Assembly: GCF_000468115.1 (NCBI RefSeq)
Contig: NZ_AVQI01000084.1
Location: forward strand, 62,001-126,000
Reading direction: 5' to 3'
Origin: Treponema socranskii subsp. socranskii VPI DR56BR1116 = ATCC 35536
Lineage (GTDB): Bacteria > Spirochaetota > Spirochaetia > Treponematales > Treponemataceae
Length of the DNA stretch: 64,000 nucleotides
Position numbers and translations under genes: made by a program. The notes under the pieces are model-generated. The model was given only the letters and a program-made list of their open reading frames with translations. It was not told the DNA's origin and did no database searches. Positions 53,752-62,594 of the stretch are shown piece by piece (within the stretch, counting starts at the first letter, position 1; each line of letters opens with the position of its first letter).

Positions 53752-53811
53752 GTTAAACGAAACACTGAAATAGCGCGTTCCGTTTAACGGCGCGTTTGCC
53801 GAAAGGCAAAC
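53752..53811. repeat. Palindromic element related to the 40-bp repeats, plus a GAAA hairpin
   Basis: GTTAAACG (53752-53759) and CGTTTAAC (53781-53788) flank a centre with CTGAAATAGCGC, the same core as in the 14.2 and 26.4 kb repeats although the arms differ. Just after it GTTTGCC (53794-53800), GAAA, GGCAAAC (53805-53811) forms a 7-bp tetraloop hairpin. Apart from this and the hairpin at 53494, the gap 53368-53945 shows no gene. Confidence 0.6.
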
Positions 53812-53880
53812 ATCGCGTATCGACGTATGTGCTTGCGCGCACGTAATTATACAGATCTTAAATCTGAAGTTTACTTGCTG

Positions 53881-53886
53881 TATAAT
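53881..53886 (+). promoter_or_regulatory. -10 box upstream of the AAA ATPase gene
   Basis: Consensus TATAAT about 60 nt before the ATG at 53946, with a weak TTAAAT 17 bp upstream. Confidence 0.4.
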
Positions 53887-53945
53887 TTTAAGGAACGGTA
53901 TATCTATAAAAGCAATAACGGATAGGTGAATTGAGGACTGTTTTA

Positions 53946-55064
53946 ATGGGTGACAGATCGATTTTAAAAAGAATAGAACTTTCCGGTTTTAAATCTATCG
54001 GTTCTGATAAAAATTCTTTGGATTTGGAATTATCGGATATAAATATCATTATAGGAGCTAACGGTTCAGGTAAAACAAATCTGCTTTCTTTTTTTAAGAT
54101 GCTGAACTATATGATGACCGGAGCGTTTCAAAACTATATCGGTAAGTACGGTTCTGCGGAAAATCTTTTATACTTCGGTTCGAAATGTGAATCCCTTATT
54201 CATTCTCGCCTTACATTTGCTAATAATAACGATACGGATGTTTATGCTATAACTTTGGTAAAAAGCGTACAGGATTCTTTGATTTTTTCAAATGAATCTA
54301 TAGAGTGGAGAGGCAAAACATACGAACTTGCCGGAGGTCAAAAAGAAAGTTATTTAGCTTCTCATGAGCTGAAGTATAATAGTGAAAAAATTATTAAGCA
54401 TATTTTATCAAATTGTAGGACGTTCCAATTTCATGATACGTCGATGTCTTCTCATATTCGTACTACAACGGAGGTAGAGAATAACCGTTATATTATGAGT
54501 GACGGCGGGAATATCGCGGCATATCTCTATATGCTAAAAAAGACCCCTGCATACGGAAAATACTATAATAGGATAGTGGAACGAATTAGATTTGTGATGC
54601 CGCAATTTCATGATTTTTTTCTGGAGCCGCAGGCATTAAATCCTACCTATATAAAATTAAGATGGTTAAGTATCGATAATAACGAATATACTTTCGGAGC
54701 GGAACAGCTTTCCGACGGTTCGATTAGATTTATCGCGCTCGCAACGCTTTTTTTACAACCGCCTGAATTGCTGCCGAATGTCATTATTGTCGATGAACCG
54801 GAGCTCGGTCTGCATCCGCAGGCAATCGATATATTAGCTTCTATGATAAAAACGGCAGCGCAGCATGTCCAAGTTATTGTCGCTACGCAATCCTCTCGTC
54901 TTCTTGACAGCTTTGATGCATCGAAGATTATTGTTGCCGACTATGATGACGTTAATAAATGCAGCCTTTTTCGCCGGCTTGATAAAGAGCAGCTGCACGC
55001 ATGGCTTGACGATTTTTCTCTTTCCGAGTTATGGGAAAAAAATGTTTTAGGCGGGCAGCCGTGA
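53946..55064 (+). CDS. AAA ATPase of a predicted defence pair (AAA15/AbiLi-like)
   Basis: A 372-residue OLD/RecF-like ATPase. Walker A is GANGSGKT (residues 37-44); the ABC-like signature lies in EQLSDGSIRFIALATLF and Walker B in NVIIVDEPELGLHP, with a final H-loop-like VIVATQSS. Such ATPases are paired with DUF4276 or RloB-like proteins in abortive-infection loci (for example AbiLi). ATG 53946 with GAGG 9 nt upstream is preferred over TTG 53931. The stop overlaps the next start (GTGA). A defence role is an inference. Confidence 0.82.
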   Translation: MGDRSILKRIELSGFKSIGSDKNSLDLELSDINIIIGANGSGKTNLLSFFKMLNYMMTGAFQNYIGKYGSAENLLYFGSKCESLIHSRLTFANNNDTDVYAITLVKSVQDSLIFSNESIEWRGKTYELAGGQKESYLASHELKYNSEKIIKHILSNCRTFQFHDTSMSSHIRTTTEVENNRYIMSDGGNIAAYLYMLKKTPAYGKYYNRIVERIRFVMPQFHDFFLEPQALNPTYIKLRWLSIDNNEYTFGAEQLSDGSIRFIALATLFLQPPELLPNVIIVDEPELGLHPQAIDILASMIKTAAQHVQVIVATQSSRLLDSFDASKIIVADYDDVNKCSLFRRLDKEQLHAWLDDFSLSELWEKNVLGGQP

Positions 55065-55738
55065 AGCGTATTTTTGTCGTGTGCGAAGGACAGACTGAAG
55101 TTAATTTTGTAAAACGCCTTCTTGCGCCTTATTTTGTATCTCAGGATAAAATTTTTATCCCTGTAACCGTACTTACAAAACGAGATAATCGGCAAGGAAA
55201 AATGTATAAAGGAGGCATGAGCAGTTTTGCTAAGGCGCATATTACAATTGAGAAAACGCTTGCAAATCTTAAAGATAAAGACACGTTTGTTACCACTATG
55301 TTCGATTTTTATAAGCTTCCGAGCGATACTCCCGGTATGGATAAAATGACGGATATAAATAATTCCTATAAAAAAGTTGAACTATTGGAAAATGAAATAC
55401 GTACTTTCGATATTAAAAGATTAACTTTTGATGCGTATTTTCCATATATACAACTGCATGAGTTTGAAAGTTTCCTTTTCGCCGATCTTGATAGGCTGGC
55501 GGAAGCATATTTTGACTATGATATAGGATCGCTGAGAGAATGTTTGATAAAAATTAAAAATCCTGAGCTTATTAATAACGGTGAAGATACGGCGCCGTCC
55601 AAAAGGATACTTTCATGTATACCGGATTATGATAAGGTTGTTACAGGTATTTCGATTCTTGAGAAAATAGGAATAGAACGACTGAAAGAAGTTTGCAAAC
55701 ATTTTTCCGAATGGATTAAGAAACTGGAGCAGCTGTAA
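55061..55738 (+). CDS. DUF4276-family protein, partner of the AAA ATPase
   Basis: A 225-residue protein. The N-terminus (KRIFVVCEGQTEVNFVKRLL) carries the DUF4276 signature CEGxTE, which looks like the Glu motif of TOPRIM folds; an MFDFYKLP segment (Asp82) and a LHEFESFLFAD segment follow and could complete a metal site. The start is GTG 55061 overlapping the ATPase stop codon, with AGGCGG upstream, so expression is coupled. Together the two genes resemble OLD-like ATPase plus nuclease systems with the nuclease as a separate subunit; this is inferred. Confidence 0.78.
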   Translation: MKRIFVVCEGQTEVNFVKRLLAPYFVSQDKIFIPVTVLTKRDNRQGKMYKGGMSSFAKAHITIEKTLANLKDKDTFVTTMFDFYKLPSDTPGMDKMTDINNSYKKVELLENEIRTFDIKRLTFDAYFPYIQLHEFESFLFADLDRLAEAYFDYDIGSLRECLIKIKNPELINNGEDTAPSKRILSCIPDYDKVVTGISILEKIGIERLKEVCKHFSEWIKKLEQL

Positions 55739-55753
55739 AAAATTGATATATGA

Positions 55754-55787
55754 GGCATCTCGGAAAACTCGCCTTGGACGATTTTTT
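55754..55787 (+). repeat. 34-bp dispersed repeat, copy 2
   Basis: It matches 17197-17230 at about 28 of 34 positions. It follows the DUF4276 gene by 15 nt. Confidence 0.55.
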
Positions 55788-55950
55788 TTCAAGATTTTGA
55801 CGAGTTGTAACTCATTGTATTATCACGAGTTTCAATATCGCATTTTCAAAGTTACCAATGGTTTTTATTCTTACTAAGGGATTTCACAAAATCCTTAGAT
55901 GTTATATATTTTATCATAATGAGCGTAATCACTCTTGCTTTTTGTGTTGT

Positions 55951-55979
55951 AACGTAAATTCTAAGGATTACGTTTTTTT
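55951..55979 (+). terminator. AT-rich intrinsic terminator candidate
   Basis: AACGTAA (55951-55957) pairs with TTACGTT (55968-55974) over a 10-nt loop, followed by a T-run. Another hairpin built on CTAAGG and CCTTAG lies about 65 nt before it. The 306-bp gap 55739-56044 has no gene that I can see. Confidence 0.45.
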
Positions 55980-56044
55980 GTAAATTTGTTTTAAACTCGA
56001 AATTTCGGCTGTTAGATATTTTAAAATAAAAAGGAAGCGAGAAA

Positions 56045-56443
56045 TTGAAAAGGGTAATAACATACGGAACTTTTGATTTGTTACATTATGGACATATTAA
56101 CTTATTAAAAAGGGCAAAATCTTTGGGCGATTATTTGATTGTTGCATTATCAACAGATGAATTCAATTGGAATGAAAAACAAAAAAAATGTTATTTCAAT
56201 TATGAAAAAAGAAAACAATTGCTTGAGGCAATAAGATATGTTGATTTGGTTATTCCGGAAGAAAGTTGGGAGCAAAAAGAAACAGATGTTGTCTTATATC
56301 ATATTGATACATTTGTAATTGGAGATGATTGGAAAGGAAAATTTGATTTTCTTAAAAAAAAGTGTGAGGTTATATATTTAAAAAGAACTCCTGAAATTAG
56401 TACAACGCAGATAAAAAAGGATTTGAATCATAATTTAAAATAA
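56045..56443 (+). CDS. tagD: Glycerol-3-phosphate cytidylyltransferase
   Basis: It makes CDP-glycerol from CTP and glycerol 3-phosphate. The 132-residue protein has the nucleotidyltransferase HxGH motif ([19 protein letters not shown]) and the RTxxISTT motif near the end ([13 protein letters not shown]). Its length is that of TagD. The start is TTG 56045 with AAGGAAG upstream. CDP-glycerol is the donor for the TagF-like enzyme encoded three genes downstream, so the cluster probably makes a glycerol-phosphate-decorated surface polymer. Confidence 0.94.
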   Translation: MKRVITYGTFDLLHYGHINLLKRAKSLGDYLIVALSTDEFNWNEKQKKCYFNYEKRKQLLEAIRYVDLVIPEESWEQKETDVVLYHIDTFVIGDDWKGKFDFLKKKCEVIYLKRTPEISTTQIKKDLNHNLK

Positions 56444-56468
56444 CGATAGGCTCATATGAAAGTTGTAA

Positions 56469-56498
56469 TTGATTAAGATATTTTATTTGTGTTATAAT
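56469..56498 (+). promoter_or_regulatory. Promoter of the flippase gene
   Basis: TTGATT (56469-56474), 18 bp and TATAAT (56493-56498). Transcription would start near 56505, which favours ATG 56524 over GTG 56509. Confidence 0.55.
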
Positions 56499-56523
56499 TT
56501 TAAAAATTGTGTTTGATAAAGTT

Positions 56524-58086
56524 ATGTCGGAAAGATCAAGAAAGAAAAATTCAATAATAAATTCCGCTTTTGGACTTTTAAATAACATAATTCATATTTT
56601 TTTTGCTTTTTATTTAAGGAAAAAATTTGTTGAAATTTTTTCACCGGAATATTTGGGGTTGTATTCTTTTTTTGACAGCATCTTTGGAATGCTGATTGCT
56701 CTTGACTGCGGAGTTTCGAGCAGTATTTTTTTTCAAATATATGAACCGATTGCGAAGAAGGATAGAAGACATATTGTTTCTATTTTTAATCTTATTAAAA
56801 TTATTTATACGTTAAGATCGATATTGGTTCTCTTAATAGGATTTATTATATCATTTTATTTGAAGAGTTTGCTTAAAGGTACAGATTTATCATTTCACTA
56901 TATAATAAAATGTTATAATATTTATATGATTTTTAATTCGGCCAATTATTTTTTTGTATTTTATTCGTTTTATCTTGAAGCTCTGCAGAAACGATTTGTT
57001 ACTTCTATAATACAAATTGTTACCTATGTTCTTGAAGTAACGACTAAAATTTTATCCATCTTTATTTTTAAAAGTTTTATTTTATATTTGATTTGCAGTG
57101 TAATTTTTATCTTGATAACTAATATTACCTGTATGGTTTATGTATACAAAAAAGAGCCGTATCTGTTAAAAAAATCGAAAATCGAACAGGGTGATCTGAA
57201 AAATATAAAAAAGTTATTTGGAATGGCGTTGCATTCATTATCAGCCGTTATATCAAGATACACAGATACTTTTTTGATCTCGAGTTTAACGGGACTCGTT
57301 AATACAGGGATATTTACTAATTATAAGACAATAAATACAAATGTAACGGCATTGCTGAATCAAATTACGTCTTCTATAAAAGATCCGTTTAGAAATTATA
57401 TCATCTGCGAGAATAGAAATAAAGTCGAGGCTATGTTAAATGATTTGAATTATATGATTTTTATTCTTGCCAGTGTATGTGCATCATGTATCTTTTGTCT
57501 ATCGAATGATTTTATTGTGCTATGGTTAGGGGATTCATTTCTTTTGTCGCAAAAGACCGTATTATTTATGACACTCACTTTTGAAATGTCGTTTATGAAT
57601 TATTTTATCATCGATTGTTATTATCTAACACAATCTTATTATAAAGATAAGAAGTCTCCGTTGATAGAATTGTCTGTAAATTTTATAGTGTCTTTACTGC
57701 TCGGATTGAAATACGGAATCTTAGGTATAATGATAGGTACTGTTTTATATTATTTTGTTCAGACGATCTTGCGTACAAAGCGGCTCTATAAATATTTTTT
57801 TAATAAATCATGTTTAAAGATATTGCTTAAACAGTTGTTTTTCTTTTTAATAAGCATAGGGGTTGCGTTGTTATTGAATTTTATCTATCGCTGTATTTTT
57901 ATACATATAACTGTTTTGAATTTTCTATTAAAAATTATATTTACTGTTGTTCTTAGTGTGATGCTTATTGTTTTGCTTACAATGCGAATTCCCGAATTCA
58001 TTTATTTTAAGACTATGGTTGTTAAAGTTGTCTTAAATTTACCGGTTTTAAGAGGTATAAAGATAAGGAGAGATGAGATACTGTAA
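56524..58086 (+). CDS. Polysaccharide flippase (Wzx/MATE-like fold)
   Basis: About 520 residues with some 12-14 hydrophobic segments, typical of the MOP-superfamily flippases that move lipid-linked oligosaccharides across the inner membrane. The family-like opening is INSAFGLLNNIIHIFFAFYLRKKFVEIFSPEYLGLYSFFDSI-like, with positions about 15-60. The C-terminal half ends with a hydrophobic pair near residues 440-500. The gene is strongly AT-rich. The sulfatase-fold gene starts directly at its end, so the cluster is one operon from here. Confidence 0.85.
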   Translation: MSERSRKKNSIINSAFGLLNNIIHIFFAFYLRKKFVEIFSPEYLGLYSFFDSIFGMLIALDCGVSSSIFFQIYEPIAKKDRRHIVSIFNLIKIIYTLRSILVLLIGFIISFYLKSLLKGTDLSFHYIIKCYNIYMIFNSANYFFVFYSFYLEALQKRFVTSIIQIVTYVLEVTTKILSIFIFKSFILYLICSVIFILITNITCMVYVYKKEPYLLKKSKIEQGDLKNIKKLFGMALHSLSAVISRYTDTFLISSLTGLVNTGIFTNYKTINTNVTALLNQITSSIKDPFRNYIICENRNKVEAMLNDLNYMIFILASVCASCIFCLSNDFIVLWLGDSFLLSQKTVLFMTLTFEMSFMNYFIIDCYYLTQSYYKDKKSPLIELSVNFIVSLLLGLKYGILGIMIGTVLYYFVQTILRTKRLYKYFFNKSCLKILLKQLFFFLISIGVALLLNFIYRCIFIHITVLNFLLKIIFTVVLSVMLIVLLTMRIPEFIYFKTMVVKVVLNLPVLRGIKIRRDEIL

Positions 58087-59250
58087 ATGAAAATTTTGTT
58101 ATGTTTTATCGATATGTTACGACCAGATTTATTAAATCTGTATGGTAATCGGTTTGTCAGTCAGGTTGATCTTTTTTTTGAAAAACTTGGCGGTACCGTA
58201 TATAGAAACTGTTATACGCCAGGCCCCGATACGCCTCGAAGCACTGCTTGTATATTGACCGGTTGTTATCCCAAAAAGAATGGATGCGATGCAAGGGTTA
58301 AATATCCAAAATATTTTTTAAAAAAAAATATCTCAACATTTCTGGATGTATTGAAAGATAATGGTATCGCATTAAAATTTTATTTGGATCGCTATAACGT
58401 TGATATAGGTTTTTTACCGCAAGGATTTTATACGGACGAAAATCTTTGTGGAAGTGATCTGGTTATCCAAGATTATTTGGATAAATTTACAGTTAAAGAA
58501 GATTCGTTTAATTTTTTCTATTTTCCGGATTTTCATAATACCGTTATGGATATGGATTATTCCGAAAAGACCCCGCAAATAGGTCTGAAAAAGCTCTACT
58601 GTATTTTGAATATTTTAACCGAAAAATTGGATTTCAGTAATTTTGATTACTGCATTTTTCTTTCCGATCACGGCTATCGGTTAAAACGAGATATGCACAA
58701 AAACTTGTTAGATTCTTATAGAAGCCGAATTTTTTTATTTGTTCATAAAAAAGGTGATGAAAAAATAATATATAGCGATAAATTAAAATCTACCCTCGAT
58801 ATCGCGCCTATGATCGCGCAGTTATATACCGGTAAAGAATTTAAATGCGACGGAATGAACCTGTTATCCGAATATGAGCATGAATATGTTCTGTTGGAGG
58901 ATCATGCCGATTTCTCTGTAAAACTCAACCAGAGTATTGAGCGATATGGAGTGATTACTCCTTCTGGAAAATATTTTACGGATTGTTCGGGATGCTGGGA
59001 ATATTCGGGGGCTGTACTTTCATCCGATATGCAGAAGTATTTTACGTCGTTGTTGGAAAACAATATGACACAATATAAAGAAAATGAGTTTCTATTTGAA
59101 CGCTTGCAATTTTATAAAAAAAATATATATCTGAAATATAACTCGGATGGGACATTGCGGAGAAAGTCTTTAAAATTAAGATTTAAAGAATCTGTTTTCT
59201 TTGGATGGATAAAGAAAGTTACATATCCTATTGTAAAGCATCTGATATGA
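58087..59250 (+). CDS. Sulfatase/alkaline-phosphatase-fold enzyme
   Basis: A 387-residue enzyme of the alkaline phosphatase superfamily. Metal-binding Asp9 (CFIDMLRPDLL), a nucleophile segment TPGPDTPRSTACILTG (Thr49 or Thr44/Ser52) and the LSDHGYRLKRD motif (Asp194, His195) are visible. A sulfatase would have Cys or Ser in C/SxPxR; here Thr is at that place, as in phosphoglycerol and phosphoethanolamine transferases. It may transfer or remove phosphoglycerol on the polymer; this is inference. No signal peptide or membrane anchor is seen, so it is probably cytoplasmic. It overlaps the next gene (ATGA). Confidence 0.75.
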   Translation: MKILLCFIDMLRPDLLNLYGNRFVSQVDLFFEKLGGTVYRNCYTPGPDTPRSTACILTGCYPKKNGCDARVKYPKYFLKKNISTFLDVLKDNGIALKFYLDRYNVDIGFLPQGFYTDENLCGSDLVIQDYLDKFTVKEDSFNFFYFPDFHNTVMDMDYSEKTPQIGLKKLYCILNILTEKLDFSNFDYCIFLSDHGYRLKRDMHKNLLDSYRSRIFLFVHKKGDEKIIYSDKLKSTLDIAPMIAQLYTGKEFKCDGMNLLSEYEHEYVLLEDHADFSVKLNQSIERYGVITPSGKYFTDCSGCWEYSGAVLSSDMQKYFTSLLENNMTQYKENEFLFERLQFYKKNIYLKYNSDGTLRRKSLKLRFKESVFFGWIKKVTYPIVKHLI

Positions 59251-60288
59251 AAAACACCTATGGCCGATATTTGACAAGGAAAATTGCTCAAAATAAATTC
59301 ATCGCGTTGCTTTGTTTTCCTGCTTTTATTTTTGGGAAAATAATCCCTAAGAATAAAAAACTTAAAATTTTCGGATCGATGAACGGATATGATATCGTTG
59401 ACAATGCAAAATATATGTTTATCAACGAATTTCGGGAGGGATATTATTTTATAACAAAAAATAAGGATAAGTTATCCACGCCGATTTTTAAGAATGTATA
59501 CCCGATTTATTGCTTTTCGATACGCGGATTAATTTTACAGTTATTCGCTGCAGAAGTTTATTATACGCATTCGATTTTTGATTTTTTTTCACCACTGATT
59601 ATGGGTGCAAAAATTATTGCGCTATGGCATGGTGTTCCTGGAAAAAAAAATCAATACGGCATTGCCGGAGCAGCAAAAGTATCTGAAAAAAATTCCGTTC
59701 GTTATTTATACATATATTATGCCGTATAAATATTATGCGTATTGTAATGAGGTATACTGCCCGGCGAATAATTTGATAAAAATCTATAAACAATCCTTTA
59801 AGATCGGTAATCCTAAAATAATAATTCATAAACAACCTCGGAATATCTATGCAAAAAAATATGAAAAAACGCGGCAAAAAAGAATTTTATATGCGCCTAC
59901 TTACAGGGAAAACGGAAATATATATGCGATGATGGATTCATTAGGTTTCTTTCAAGATAATATTATACAATATATAATCGATAATAAAATCGATTTCGTT
60001 ATCCGCCCGCATCCGATTGATATGCAGCAGTTGGAAGCCAAAGATTTACCCAGCTGTTATAAACTTGACAGATCGGGGGATATTTACGATTCTATCGGAA
60101 GCTATAATTTGTTGATTACCGATTATTCATCTTTGTATTATGACGCATTGGAATTGGAGATTGAAGTGAAAATACTGCAGAACGATCTTAAAAAGTATTG
60201 TCAAAAGAACGGTTTATTTGAGGAATTTTATGATTATATTTTGAATAATTCATATTCAAAACTTGATTGTATTTTGGAAAATTTTTAA
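59247..60288 (+). pseudogene. CDP-glycerol glycerophosphotransferase (TagB/TagF family), frameshifted at A9
   Basis: The gene starts at ATG 59247 and reads KLKIFGSMNGYDIVDNAKYMF to the family motif WHGVPGKK. At the A9 tract (59642-59650) the frame is then lost and ends at 59729. Removing one A restores KINTALPEQQKYLKK and all later motifs: RILYAPTYREN, FVIRPHP and LLITDYSSLYYDALELE, to the stop at 60288. The rejoined protein has about 346 residues, shorter than classical TagF but fitting for a transferase domain alone. It would add glycerol phosphate from CDP-glycerol. The frameshift could be a phase-variable switch, an inactive allele or a sequencing error. Confidence 0.85.
59642..59650 (+). 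repeat. A9 homopolymer at the TagF frameshift
   Basis: Nine adenines; eight would keep the frame. The site is directly after the WHGVPGK coding segment. Confidence 0.9.
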
Positions 60289-61542
60289 ATGGAATTAAAA
60301 AAGAATCGGAAGATCGGCATTAATAAAGCCTTTTTGACAATTTATAGCTTCTTTGTAATTATACCGTTATTTGTAAATGCATTATGGATTATTTTTTTGA
60401 AAGAATTCAGGGCAGATTTTTCATATTCTGCTATTACAGTCGAATTGAATAATGAAACCGTTTTATTTATCTTTCTTTGCGGAATTTTGTTTTTTGTATT
60501 TCTTTTGTTTTTATATTTGTTATTTAACAGATATCGAATCGTGTTGTCGCATAATTTTTCAATCGAAGTTGATAGAAAAAAACTTGAAACCTATATTATC
60601 TTTATACTTCTATTGAATTATATATTTTATCTGGCAACCGGTATCGGTAGGGCAGGTGGGGCGTATGTTCAGAAAAGCTATGCATTTTTAATCTATTTTT
60701 GGAATTTCGATTTCTTTTTTTGGATTTATTATTATCGATATGCCGAAAACAGAAATAAAAAATATTATTTTATTGTGTTTTTATTTTGCTTTTTACAATT
60801 CATACAAGGATGGACTGCTTTTGTATTTAACTTTTTTTTATGTGAACTTTTTATCCGCTGTCGCGATAGAAAATTTCGATTTAAAACTTTCTTTTTAATT
60901 CCGCTGTTTTTTCTTGGCGGAGGCCTGCTATATACGGTAATGTTTCCGTTAAAATTTTGGATCAGGACAGGAAGTCTAAAATGGATTTCGCTGTTAGATG
61001 GATTTTTGAGGCTGTCTGAGAGAATGTCTTTTTTTTCGACGAGTGCTGTTGCTGTGCAAAACAGTGAAAAGATTGTCAGTCTTTATCATCGCTTTAATAC
61101 GGAGTATGCTGAGGCGATGTCTTTCTTTTCTCCATGGGTTCCCTCATTTATCTTAAAAACGAAAAGTTTGCGTTTAATTAATAATTTAGTTATGCTGTCC
61201 GCATATCCTGATTACGGTACCGACACTTCAGCGGGATTGGGTTTTTGTTATCCGTATATTTTGTATAAGCTGGGTATACGGTATCTATTGTTGTTTTTAA
61301 TTGTAGTTCTAATTTATACATTCATATATAAGCTTATGATAGATGCTATAGCCGTTAATACTGAAATGAATTATAATTATTCGTCGTATATGTTCTTTCT
61401 GGCCGTGCTAAATGTTTTTAACGGATATACGTTTAGACGATACGGAATGTTTATCCCGGCTATTTGGACATTTGTAATGTTGTTGCTGTTAGGTGTCTTT
61501 AAGATAAGGAAAAAGAGCCGTGAAAATTCTTTTTGTTTATAA
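60289..61542 (+). CDS. O-antigen polymerase-like membrane protein
   Basis: A 417-residue protein with about 10-12 hydrophobic helices and a longer extracytoplasmic loop in the middle to C-terminal half (roughly residues 225-330), as in Wzy and oligosaccharide-repeat polymerases. The family cannot be fixed by motif because Wzy proteins share little sequence. It starts immediately after the TagF stop codon and overlaps the next glycosyltransferase by 23 nt. The position next to a flippase and transferases supports the call. Confidence 0.68.
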   Translation: MELKKNRKIGINKAFLTIYSFFVIIPLFVNALWIIFLKEFRADFSYSAITVELNNETVLFIFLCGILFFVFLLFLYLLFNRYRIVLSHNFSIEVDRKKLETYIIFILLLNYIFYLATGIGRAGGAYVQKSYAFLIYFWNFDFFFWIYYYRYAENRNKKYYFIVFLFCFLQFIQGWTAFVFNFFLCELFIRCRDRKFRFKTFFLIPLFFLGGGLLYTVMFPLKFWIRTGSLKWISLLDGFLRLSERMSFFSTSAVAVQNSEKIVSLYHRFNTEYAEAMSFFSPWVPSFILKTKSLRLINNLVMLSAYPDYGTDTSAGLGFCYPYILYKLGIRYLLLFLIVVLIYTFIYKLMIDAIAVNTEMNYNYSSYMFFLAVLNVFNGYTFRRYGMFIPAIWTFVMLLLLGVFKIRKKSRENSFCL

Positions 61543-62563
61543 TAATCCGTTAGATGGTACTTTCGGCGGAAGTCAGAGGACGATTCAGAATTTAAACGGG
61601 TTAAAATTATTTGCAACAGTTGATTTGTTTAAATTTGAAAAAAAAAATAAGCTATATACTTTCCTTAACAGCTTAATAGGGTATATTGGGAATAGCAGTA
61701 TTAAATTGGAACGGCAATTAATTAAAAAAATACGTGCAGGTGACTATGATTATATTTTTTTCGATCAAGCGATTTACGGTATCATTTTGAAACACCTGTC
61801 GCGAAAAACGGTAATTCCTTGTATTGTCCATTATCATAATAACGAAGAAGCTTATTACCGGGATCTTGTTAGAGTCGAAGGTTTAAAATACCTTTCGATT
61901 TATTTGGCTGCCAAATATAATCAATATTATTCAAAAAAGTTTGCAGCTAAGAATTTATTTATTACGAAAGAGGATGCAAAATCTGTCGGAAAGACACAAT
62001 ATGAAAAAATTATAATACCGATAACTTTAAAAGACATATTCTCGAATAACGATTTACAGAGTCGGGATGGAGAATCTTATATATTATTTGTCGGTGCAGC
62101 AACGTTTGCAAATGTGGAGGGAGCAAAATTTATAATAAGGGAACTGGCCCCTGTAATCGATAAAAAGTTTGTGCTGATAGGAACGAAGCTTAAGACGGAA
62201 ATCGAAAAACAAAAAATTATGTTACCGGATAATGTAGCTGTCTATGATTATGTCGACAATCTAAAAGAGTATTTTTTAGGTGCGGCTGCTTTTATATCAC
62301 CCTTATATTTCGGCTCAGGAATGAAGGTAAAGTTAGCGGAAGCGATGATGTATGGAAAGAAGATTATCGGAACACCCCTGTCTTATTTTGGATATGAGGT
62401 ACCGTGCGATTGCAAAGTTTGTCATACTGCCGCAGAATTTAAAAAAGAAATTGCAGCTCTAAATTGGAGGACTCTTTATTATAAAAGTTCACGGATTGTC
62501 TATGAAGTACATTACTCCAGCGAATTGGATGCGAAATATTATGCAAAAATTTTCGCTTGCTAA
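61520..62563 (+). CDS. GT-B-fold glycosyltransferase
   Basis: A 347-residue glycosyltransferase of the GT4-like group. The N-terminal part has GGSQRTIQNLNGL, the central part SYILFVGAATFANVEGAKFI, and the donor-binding part has YVDNLKEYFLGAAAFISPLYFGSGMKVKLAEAMMYGKKIIGTP, where the Glu near LAEAM is the usual nucleotide-sugar contact. It starts at GTG 61520 inside the polymerase gene. The sugar is unknown. Confidence 0.85.
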   Translation: MKILFVYNNPLDGTFGGSQRTIQNLNGLKLFATVDLFKFEKKNKLYTFLNSLIGYIGNSSIKLERQLIKKIRAGDYDYIFFDQAIYGIILKHLSRKTVIPCIVHYHNNEEAYYRDLVRVEGLKYLSIYLAAKYNQYYSKKFAAKNLFITKEDAKSVGKTQYEKIIIPITLKDIFSNNDLQSRDGESYILFVGAATFANVEGAKFIIRELAPVIDKKFVLIGTKLKTEIEKQKIMLPDNVAVYDYVDNLKEYFLGAAAFISPLYFGSGMKVKLAEAMMYGKKIIGTPLSYFGYEVPCDCKVCHTAAEFKKEIAALNWRTLYYKSSRIVYEVHYSSELDAKYYAKIFAC

Positions 62564-62594
62564 TTTTTATGAATAAAAATATCGAATAGATTAT

